Source: Gammaproteobacteria bacterium
Lineage (GTDB): Bacteria > Pseudomonadota > Gammaproteobacteria > DSM-16500
Direction: 5' to 3'
DNA: 28,204 bases
Assembly (NCBI GenBank): GCA_009885665.1
Contig: VFKI01000133.1
Span: 1 to 28,204 of the forward strand
The notes under the pieces were generated by a model, which saw only the letters and a program-made list of their open reading frames with translations, searched no databases and was not told the origin of the DNA. A program made the translations under genes and the position numbers. Shown here one piece after another: positions 22,470 to 28,204 of the stretch. Numbering within the stretch: position 1 is the stretch's first letter; each line of letters begins with the position of its first letter.

Positions 22470-24100
22470 CCGATATTTCAACCACTGTAGACCATGCTCA
22501 CGAACAGGATGCTCACGATCATGGTCCACCTAAAGGTATTACGCGTTGGCTGTTTACCACTAACCATAAAGATATCGGCACGCTGTATTTATCTTTCAGT
22601 TTTTTAATGCTTTTTGTTGGTGGCTTTATGGCGCTCATCATTCGCACCGAATTGTTTGAGCCGGGCAAAGTATTATTAAATCCACAGTTTTTTAATCAAA
22701 TGACTACCATGCATGGTTTGATTATGGTGTTTGGTGTCATCATGCCAGCGATGGCGGGGTTAGCAAACTGGATGATTCCGATGATGATTGGTGCGCCGGA
22801 TATGGCGTTGCCGCGCTTGAATAATTGGAGTTTTTGGTTGCTGCCATTTGCGTTTGCCATGTTGAGCAGTACGCTTTTTATGAGCGGGGGCGCGCCGGCG
22901 TTTGGTTGGACTTTTTATGCGCCGTTGTCGACAACCTATGGGCCGCCGAGTACAGATTTCTTTATTTTCTCCATCCATATGATGGGCGCGTCTTCGATTT
23001 TGGCCGCACTGAATATTGTCGTAACTATTTTTAATATGCGCGCACCCGGCATGAAAATGATGAATATGCCGATATTTGTGTGGGGTTGGCTGACCACCGC
23101 ATTTTTATTATTGGCGGTGATGCCTGTTTTAGCGGGTTGTGTCACGATGATGTTGATGGATCGTCATTTCCATACCAGCTTCTTTAACGCGGCGGGTGGC
23201 GGTGATCCATTGTTATTTCAACATGTCTTTTGGTTTTTTGGTCATCCGGAAGTGTATATTTTAATTTTGCCTGGATTTGGCATTATTTCTGACATTATTC
23301 CAACATTTTCTAGAAAACCTTTGTTTGGTTATCATGCGATGGTGTATGCCACGGTGGGCATCGCGATAGTCGGTTTCTTGGTGTGGATGCACCATATGTT
23401 TACGACCGGCGCGCCGCTGGCTGCGCAATTATTCTTTATGTATGTCACGATGTTGGTTGCGGTGCCAACGGGGATTAAAGTATTTAATTGGGTGGCGACG
23501 CTGTATAAAGGTTCGATTACTTTTGAAACGCCGATGTTATTTGCCTTAGGTTTTATTGTCATGTTTACCTTTGGCGGCTTTTCCGGGTTGATGTTATCGT
23601 TGGCGCCGGCGGATTATCAGTATCGCGATAGTTATTTTGTGGTTGCGCATTTTCATTATGTATTGGTGTCAGGCTCGTTGTTTACCATTATTGCGGCTGT
23701 TTATTATTGGCTGCCTAAATGGACGGGGCGCATGTATAGTGAAAAACTGGGGCAATGGCATTTTTGGTTAACGACTATTGGTATGAATGTCACTTTTATG
23801 CCCATGCACTTTTTGGGATTGGCGGGCATGCCGCGCCGTATTCCGGACTATGCCATTCAGTTTACCGATTTTAATCAAATTTGTACGGTAGGTGCGTTTA
23901 TCTTTGGTTTTTCACAGTTAATTTTTCTGTATATTGTTTTGAAAGCATGTTTGGGCAAGGGTAAGCATGATGCGATGGATCGTGTTTGGGAAGGGGCTAA
24001 AGGATTGGAATGGACATTGCCATCCCCTGTGCCTTATCACACTTTCGTGACGCCCCCCAACGCTACGACCCTTCAAACCGAGTCGCATGCCGTCTTTTGA
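22466..24100 (+). CDS. coxA: Cytochrome c oxidase subunit I
   Basis: Catalytic heme-copper subunit reducing O2 to water and pumping protons; 544 residues and about 12 helices. Key elements: MHGLIMVFGV (low-spin heme ligand), the GHPEVY motif with the CuB histidine cross-linked to Tyr and the proton-channel Glu, WMHHMF (CuB His pair), and VAHFHYVLVSG (heme a3 and heme a ligands). The D-channel NNWSFW loop is also present, pointing to an A-type oxidase. The C-terminus ESHAVF is coded by the first copy of the 20-bp direct repeat (24083-24102), and the gene's stop lies within that repeat. Confidence 0.98.
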   Translation: MTDISTTVDHAHEQDAHDHGPPKGITRWLFTTNHKDIGTLYLSFSFLMLFVGGFMALIIRTELFEPGKVLLNPQFFNQMTTMHGLIMVFGVIMPAMAGLANWMIPMMIGAPDMALPRLNNWSFWLLPFAFAMLSSTLFMSGGAPAFGWTFYAPLSTTYGPPSTDFFIFSIHMMGASSILAALNIVVTIFNMRAPGMKMMNMPIFVWGWLTTAFLLLAVMPVLAGCVTMMLMDRHFHTSFFNAAGGGDPLLFQHVFWFFGHPEVYILILPGFGIISDIIPTFSRKPLFGYHAMVYATVGIAIVGFLVWMHHMFTTGAPLAAQLFFMYVTMLVAVPTGIKVFNWVATLYKGSITFETPMLFALGFIVMFTFGGFSGLMLSLAPADYQYRDSYFVVAHFHYVLVSGSLFTIIAAVYYWLPKWTGRMYSEKLGQWHFWLTTIGMNVTFMPMHFLGLAGMPRRIPDYAIQFTDFNQICTVGAFIFGFSQLIFLYIVLKACLGKGKHDAMDRVWEGAKGLEWTLPSPVPYHTFVTPPNATTLQTESHAVF

Positions 24101-24102
24101 TC

Positions 24103-24238
24103 CCCTAGATAAATTAGGGTAGATGTTGGCGATGGGGGAGTTGTCAGAGGGGGAGAGCGCCATTCTCCCCCTCTGACTCTTATCTCATGCAGTTTGCCGC
24201 GTACTCAGTTCCCCTACCCTATCTTTTGTAGTAGATAC
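24103..24238. mobile_element. 136-bp hairpin element inserted between coxA and cox11
   Basis: The interval is flanked by an exact 20-bp direct repeat, TCGCATGCCGTCTTTTGATC, at 24083-24102 and 24239-24258. It contains a perfect 14-bp stem hairpin (24143-24177, arms GTCAGAGGGGGAGA) and imperfect inverted ends (AATTAGGGTAG on the left; on the complement of the right end AAGATAGGGTAG). The 46 bases 24132-24177 are identical to the complement of 27111-27156, and similarity continues to the element's right end. Removing element plus one repeat restores a 13-base coxA/cox11 overlap. Confidence 0.82.
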
Positions 24239-24242
24239 TCGC

Positions 24243-24842
24243 ATGCCGTCTTTTGATCAAGAAAAAAAAACTGCAAAAAAAAATAATCGTCGCTTGATTA
24301 TTTGGTTAGTGTGTGGCGTATTGTTTATGTTTGGTTTTTCTTACATGCTCGTGCCATTGTATCGGCTTGTGTGTCAACAAGAAGGCATTAATGGCGGTAG
24401 TGTGCGTGCGGCTACGGAAGTAGATGCGGGCATGCAGGTCGATCGTTCGCGCGTGATCAAAGTGACTTTTTCAACGCAATTACACAATGGCATTGCTTTC
24501 CGTTTTATGCCATTGCAACATAGTATTTTGATTCATCCGGGCGAGCGCAAATTAGTGTATTTCTATGCGGAAAATCAAACGGGTCGCGGGATTACGGTGC
24601 AAGCGATCCCCAGTATTACCCCGGTGGATGCGGCACGCTACCTTAAAAAAACCGAGTGTTTTTGTTTTACCCAACAATATTTTTATAATCATGAAAAAGC
24701 GGACATGCCAGTGTATTTTTTTATTGAGCCTAGCATTGCTAAAGATATTAAAGAAGTCACATTATCTTATACGTTATTTGATGCCAGCGGTTATCTCAAA
24801 AAAGATCAAGCCCATTTTACGCATGGCAGGATTGAGATATGA
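24243..24842 (+). CDS. ctaG: Cytochrome c oxidase copper chaperone Cox11
   Basis: Membrane-anchored copper protein that assembles CuB in subunit I. The 199 residues comprise a Lys-rich N-terminus, one helix (about 18-38), the conserved VPLYRLVCQ with C44, the copper motif CFCF (C139, C141) and DMPVYFFIEPS. Two A9 tracts lie in the first 14 codons, prone to slippage. The start and first bases come from the second copy of a 20-bp repeat created by insertion of the element at 24103-24238. No strong ribosome site is visible in the element end, whereas the pre-insertion start would have been read by coupling with coxA. Its stop overlaps the SURF1 start (ATGA). Confidence 0.95.
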   Translation: MPSFDQEKKTAKKNNRRLIIWLVCGVLFMFGFSYMLVPLYRLVCQQEGINGGSVRAATEVDAGMQVDRSRVIKVTFSTQLHNGIAFRFMPLQHSILIHPGERKLVYFYAENQTGRGITVQAIPSITPVDAARYLKKTECFCFTQQYFYNHEKADMPVYFFIEPSIAKDIKEVTLSYTLFDASGYLKKDQAHFTHGRIEI

Positions 24843-25540
24843 AATTCCTGGTTGGCTGGGGCATGGTGTTTGTGCTCATGTGCTTGCTGGGGGTGTGGCA
24901 GCTGGAGCGTTATCAATATAAAAAAAATTTATTGACAGACGCAGCTGCGCGCATGACTGCAGCGGTGGTGGCATTAGATGTTCAGCACGATCCTGCTGAA
25001 TTTAGCCATGTTAAAGTGGCCGGCTATTATTTAAATAATGAAACGATCTTGGTGCAAAATAAATTTCATGATGATCAGTTAGGCTATGAAGTGCTGACAC
25101 CCTTTATCATCGCATCTGTGCGTCAGTCTGCGGGTGCGCCGCGTGTATTGATTGACCGCGGCTGGCTCGCAGCCCCTTCTGCGCATACGCAGCCCACCCT
25201 CAAATCGATCACTGCATTGCAGCAGCTGACGGGGCATGTGCGTCATGTCAGCGAATATCAATTCATTCTCGGCGACAATATACTGAATCCAGATGCGCGA
25301 CCCTTGGTTATTCAAAAAATTGATTTTGCCGCGCTCAATGCAATATTTCACAGCGTATTTTTCCCTTATGTGATTAAGCTCGATGCCAGTGTGCCGAATG
25401 GTTTTGTACGGCAATGGGATGTGAATAGCATCAGCGCGGTATCGCCGGCGCGTCATCTGGGATATGCAATGCAATGGTTTACCATGGCAATCGTGTTATG
25501 CATTGCGTGTTGGACATATTATCGAAAGCGAATTAATTAA
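24839..25540 (+). CDS. SURF1-family oxidase assembly protein
   Basis: Assists heme A placement into subunit I. The 233 residues show the SURF1 layout: N-terminal helix with GVWQLERYQYKK (about 17-28), a periplasmic domain with LVQNKFHDDQLGYEVLTPF and VLIDRGWLA, and a C-terminal helix (about 208-226) ending in basic residues. HLGYAMQWFTMA is the conserved segment entering the last helix. Starts within the cox11 stop, ends 3 bases before the next gene, consistent with one operon transcript. Confidence 0.94.
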   Translation: MKFLVGWGMVFVLMCLLGVWQLERYQYKKNLLTDAAARMTAAVVALDVQHDPAEFSHVKVAGYYLNNETILVQNKFHDDQLGYEVLTPFIIASVRQSAGAPRVLIDRGWLAAPSAHTQPTLKSITALQQLTGHVRHVSEYQFILGDNILNPDARPLVIQKIDFAALNAIFHSVFFPYVIKLDASVPNGFVRQWDVNSISAVSPARHLGYAMQWFTMAIVLCIACWTYYRKRIN

Positions 25541-25543
25541 ATT

Positions 25544-26065
25544 ATGACAATACTCAATTCAGTCGAACGTCGCAATCGTCGTATTTTTTATGCGATTTTG
25601 GCCGTATTTTTCATCCCGATGCTGATTGCATGGGGGTTGTTTTATTTTCGCGATCAGTTGCATTTTGCAACTACGAATCATGGTGTGTTGTTACGCCCAC
25701 CGGTGGCGGATGTGGCTTTATATGAAAAACTGAATGCGCACGATGCACAGCGTCATTGGTTGATTGTCTATGTGCCGCAAGGGGTGTGTGATACAGCGTG
25801 CCATGCGGTTGCTGATCGCTTGCAAGCGGTGCAACAAGTGTTGGGAAAACAGCAGGCGCGGGTGAAGGTCGTGACGTTGTCTGCGATAGAAGCGACCGCT
25901 TCACTTAGCATGTTGCAGCATGACTTTTTAGGGCAGGCCATGACAAAACGCATTTATCTCATGGATCCGGCGGGTAATTTTTTCATGTATTATCCAGAAA
26001 AAACAGATTTTATGGGGATTGTTAAAGATTTACAAAAAGTGCTTGAGGTATCCCAAATTGGTTAA
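25544..26065 (+). CDS. Membrane-anchored Sco-like/thioredoxin-fold oxidase assembly protein
   Basis: A 173-residue protein with basic N-terminus, one helix (about 14-34) and a periplasmic domain. WLIVYVPQGVCDTACHAVADRL contains C82-x3-C86, the spacing of the copper-binding CxxxC of Sco proteins, in the right place after the first beta strand; RIYLMDPAGNFFMYYP recalls the later strand-turn LIDPxG of the fold. The Sco distal histidine is not obvious: the only histidine in the C-terminal half (LQHDF) is not in the usual context, so copper binding is uncertain. Proteins of this type sit between SURF1 and ctaA in many gammaproteobacterial cox operons. Its last 8 bases overlap the ctaA start. Confidence 0.75.
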   Translation: MTILNSVERRNRRIFYAILAVFFIPMLIAWGLFYFRDQLHFATTNHGVLLRPPVADVALYEKLNAHDAQRHWLIVYVPQGVCDTACHAVADRLQAVQQVLGKQQARVKVVTLSAIEATASLSMLQHDFLGQAMTKRIYLMDPAGNFFMYYPEKTDFMGIVKDLQKVLEVSQIG

Positions 26066-27041
26066 CTTACGGCTGTCGCGTTTTGCGTTGTTTGCGGTTG
26101 CGCTGACATTCGTCGTTATTACGTTGGGCGCTGTCACGCGTTTGCTCGATGCCGGGCTGGGTTGTCCGGATTGGCCGGGTTGTTATGGCCATTTGCTGGC
26201 GCCGATGACGCAACCTGCTGTTGTCACGGCGAATCATTTATATCCGCAAACGCCTTTTGTTGCGCATAAAGCGTGGGCAGAAATGGTGCATCGCTATGCG
26301 GTGGGGACATTGAGTTTTTGTATTTCAGCTATTATTTTGTTGATTTTTTCAATCAAAAATTTACGTACGCGCGGTAATGTCGTGTTAGCGGTCGGTTTAA
26401 TTGTTGTCTTAGTGTATCAAATCCTCTTGGGTCAGTGGACAGTGACCTTGAAATTATTACCGATTGTGGTCAGTCAACATTTGTTGGGTGGATTTTTGAT
26501 TGTCTCATTGCTTTGGCTGGTGTATTTGCATAATACGCCGCGGCCATTACTACCGCGGACGCAATTATTGCCATGGGCGGTCGTTGGATTAGTGTTGGTT
26601 TTTATGCAAATTATCTTAGGCGCGTGGACGAGCACCAATTATGCTTCGCTGAGTTGTGTGGACTTTCCTTTTTGTCAGGCAAATATGACTATGCATTGGC
26701 AGTTTAGCGAAGCGTTGCGTATTTTACCGGCGGGTGTCAATTATGAGGGTGGCGTATTAACGCTTGCTGCGCGCCAAACGATTCAAATGATGCACCGTTT
26801 CGGTGCGTTGATTGTGGCGATATATTTGTTTGTTTTATTGGCGATAAGTGGCTTACGTTTACCGATGTTGCGCCCCCTTTATGCGATCGCGATTTTATTA
26901 TTGTTGCAAATATCGTTGGGTATTATCAATGTATTGTTGCAATTACCGCTGGCGACGGCTGCTGCGCATACCGTCGTGGCGGCATTGTTATTATTAAGCA
27001 TGATCACACTGGTCTATCGTCTGGCGAGGCGTTTGCCATGA
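26058..27041 (+). CDS. ctaA: Heme A synthase (COX15/CtaA family)
   Basis: Oxidises the C8 methyl of heme O to a formyl group, giving heme A. I choose TTG at 26058 (327 residues) because GAGG lies 9 bases upstream and it leads into the first helix; a TTG at 26019 would add 13 residues inside the previous gene. Eight helices are visible. Heme-ligand histidines occur in MVHRYAVGTLSF, SQHLLGGFLI, MMHRFGALIVA and AAHTVVAALLL. Cysteine pairs lie in the loops GLGCPDWPGC and CVDFPFC. The stop (CCATGA) overlaps an ATG at 27038, which may be the ancestral start of ctaB. Confidence 0.93.
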   Translation: MVNLRLSRFALFAVALTFVVITLGAVTRLLDAGLGCPDWPGCYGHLLAPMTQPAVVTANHLYPQTPFVAHKAWAEMVHRYAVGTLSFCISAIILLIFSIKNLRTRGNVVLAVGLIVVLVYQILLGQWTVTLKLLPIVVSQHLLGGFLIVSLLWLVYLHNTPRPLLPRTQLLPWAVVGLVLVFMQIILGAWTSTNYASLSCVDFPFCQANMTMHWQFSEALRILPAGVNYEGGVLTLAARQTIQMMHRFGALIVAIYLFVLLAISGLRLPMLRPLYAIAILLLLQISLGIINVLLQLPLATAAAHTVVAALLLLSMITLVYRLARRLP

Positions 27042-27050
27042 AAGATTATT

Positions 27051-27219
27051 GCTATCTCACAAAAGATAGGGTAGAAGAAGTGAAGTATGCAGCGCACCGC
27101 ATTGACGAGCGTCAGAGGGGGAGAATGGCGCTCTCCCCCTCTGACAACTCCCCCATTGCGTAAAGTCAGGTTGCTTCTGGCCTCACGGGTATTTTTGGGA
27201 GATTGTGCTGAATGGTCAC
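27051..27219. mobile_element. 169-bp hairpin element inserted between ctaA and ctaB
   Basis: AGATTATT flanks the interval at 27043-27050 and 27220-27227. The left part aligns with the complement of the right end of the 24103-24238 element, starting at the same base. The 46 bases 27111-27156 are identical to that element's core, including the perfect 14-bp stem hairpin (27111-27145). The last 70 bases match the complement of the 17225 element at 62 of 70 positions, ending in CTGAATGGTCAC. The ATG in that end is the start codon of ctaB. Confidence 0.82.
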
Positions 27220-28063
27220 AGATTATTTAACATTATGCAAGCCGCGCGTTGTCTTATTGATGATTTTGACATCGTTGGTGGGTATGTGTTTAGCGACACC
27301 GCATGCTGTGCCGCTTGTGCCGCTGATCATTGGTAATGTAGGCATTGCGTTGGTGGCGGGCAGTGCCGCTGCATTAAATCATATTGCGGATCAACATATT
27401 GATAAACTGATGCGCCGTACGCAGTATCGCCCCGTGGCGACGGGTCGTATTAGCACCCGGCAAAGTTTAGTATTTGCATTTGTGTTATGTGCAATTGGCA
27501 TGGCGTTATTATTGGTATTTATCAATGTGCTGACGGCGGTGTTGACATTTATCTCTTTGATTGGTTATGCCGTGTGTTATACGTTGTATTTAAAGCATGC
27601 CACGCCACAAAACATTGTCATTGGCGGCATTGCCGGTGCGGTGCCGCCTTTGTTGGGTTGGACGGCGGTGACGGGGAGTGTGAGCCCGCAGTCATTATTG
27701 TTGGTATTAATTGTTTTTGTTTGGACGCCGCCGCATTTTTGGGCGTTAGCGATTCATCGTCATGAAGATTACGCTAAAGCCAGTGTGCCAATGTTGCCGA
27801 TCACGCATGGTCTTGCTTTTACGCGTTTGAATGTTTTGCTGTATACCATTTTATTGGTATTAGTAACGTTGTTGCCCTATTTTGTCGGGATGTCAGGCTG
27901 GCTGTATTTAGCCGGTGTGCTGCCGCTTAATGCGTTGTTTGTGTACCATGCGTGGCAATTGTACAAAGCGCATGATGGCGCGCAAGCGATGCGGACGTTT
28001 CGTTATTCCATTATTTATCTAGGCATTTTGTTTTTATTGTTACTATTAGACCATTATTTATAA
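27212..28063 (+). CDS. ctaB: Protoheme IX farnesyltransferase (heme O synthase)
   Basis: UbiA-type prenyltransferase converting heme B to heme O, the substrate of CtaA. The 283 residues have about nine helices. The first polyprenyl-binding motif is N56-x3-D60-x3-D64 within NHIADQHIDKLMRRTQYRP; LYLKHATPQNIVIGGIAGAVPPLLGW and WTPPHFWALAIHRHEDY are further family blocks. The N-terminus MVTDYLTLCKPRVV is read from an ATG inside the end of the inserted element; GGGAG upstream also belongs to the element. Without the insertion the gene would read MKDYLTLCKPRVV from an ATG overlapping the ctaA stop. The stop codon TAA abuts an element-like sequence. Confidence 0.96.
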   Translation: MVTDYLTLCKPRVVLLMILTSLVGMCLATPHAVPLVPLIIGNVGIALVAGSAAALNHIADQHIDKLMRRTQYRPVATGRISTRQSLVFAFVLCAIGMALLLVFINVLTAVLTFISLIGYAVCYTLYLKHATPQNIVIGGIAGAVPPLLGWTAVTGSVSPQSLLLVLIVFVWTPPHFWALAIHRHEDYAKASVPMLPITHGLAFTRLNVLLYTILLVLVTLLPYFVGMSGWLYLAGVLPLNALFVYHAWQLYKAHDGAQAMRTFRYSIIYLGILFLLLLLDHYL

Positions 28064-28075
28064 CTATTCAGATGG
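28061..28075. repeat. Element-end fragment at the ctaB stop codon
   Basis: TAACTATTCAGATGG is identical to 15 bases of the complement of the right end of the 17225-17381 element. It starts with the ctaB stop codon. Similarity fades after about 28078, and no partner end is seen before the window closes, so it may be a fragment or a divergent copy. Confidence 0.5.
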
Positions 28076-28122
28076 TTACCACCGGCATTCCAAGAATCTG
28101 TATTTTTTGTATAAATCGAGGC

Positions 28123-28182
28123 AAAAATGCGTTTTAAAGCGCAGTTTACACGCAAGTAAATGAGCATTTAAAACGCATTTTT
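28123..28182. terminator. Perfect 16-bp inverted repeat downstream of ctaB
   Basis: AAAAATGCGTTTTAAA (28123-28138) and its exact complement (28167-28182) enclose 28 bases. Located 60 bases after the ctaB stop and ending in a T run, it could be a bidirectional terminator for the cox operon, though the stem is AT-rich. It could equally be the hairpin core of another mobile element starting at 28061. Confidence 0.5.
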
Positions 28183-28204
28183 AACGAAGAGTTATCAAAA
28201 AAGA

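Noticed and set aside
24565..24921. 118-codon plus-strand frame across the cox11/SURF1 junction
   Set aside because: It is a shifted frame of two well-supported genes that overlap by ATGA.
27038..27150. Reading of an alternative protein from the ATG at 27038 into the element
   Set aside because: The frame (MKDYCYLTKD...) runs through element DNA and stops soon after; it is better explained as the ancestral ctaB start cut off by the insertion.
1..28204. CRISPR array, prophage or integrase
   Set aside because: No regularly spaced repeats, no phage structural genes and no recombinase or transposase gene are visible.

Overview
The window looks like the chromosome of an aerobic gammaproteobacterium, most probably a host-associated member of the Legionellales. 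The evidence is the Ccm system I cytochrome c maturation genes, a caa3-like cytochrome c oxidase operon, Tag, TypA and a single-domain malic enzyme. Two large AT-rich genes of unrecognised type also look like secreted-effector genes. The lineage call is inference from gene content only.

Layout. Positions 1-3640 are mostly minus strand: tag, a 33-residue Lys/Glu-rich gene, a holin-X/YqjE-like and a DUF883/YqjD-like membrane gene, and typA. Plus-strand rpmE, a malic enzyme gene and an MFS transporter follow up to 6865. Positions 6905-13312 hold one minus-strand operon with nearly every junction overlapping: a DUF2269-like membrane gene, a fused ccmA-ccmB, then ccmC, ccmD, ccmE, ccmF, ccmG, ccmH and a short ccmI. 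Two AT-rich orphan genes (13431-17163) and a decayed gene-free tract (17164-18035) separate it from the oxidase region. There a minus-strand set (tetraheme cytochrome c, coxC, a second DUF2269-like gene) diverges from a plus-strand operon: coxB, coxA, cox11, SURF1, a Sco-like gene, ctaA, ctaB.

Function. The genes form a respiratory module. Ccm proteins attach heme to the c-type centres of the tetraheme cytochrome and of CoxB. CtaB and CtaA convert heme B through heme O to heme A for CoxA. Cox11 and the CxxxC protein probably deliver copper, and SURF1 assists heme A insertion.

The most interesting finding is an unnamed family of short dispersed elements (about 136-169 bp) with a GGGGGAGA...TCTCCCCC hairpin. 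The copy at 17225-17381 has 12-bp terminal inverted repeats and an 8-bp flanking duplication. Two other copies have inserted exactly at gene junctions of the cox operon. At coxA/cox11 a 20-bp duplication kept both overlapping gene ends intact. At ctaA/ctaB the element appears to supply the present start codon of ctaB. Further copies or fragments lie near 5376, 17447 and 28061. Other notable points are the CcmA-CcmB fusion, a cytochrome domain with the axial Met replaced by His, a C8 tract in a putative effector gene, and two DUF2269-like paralogues in the two respiratory operons.
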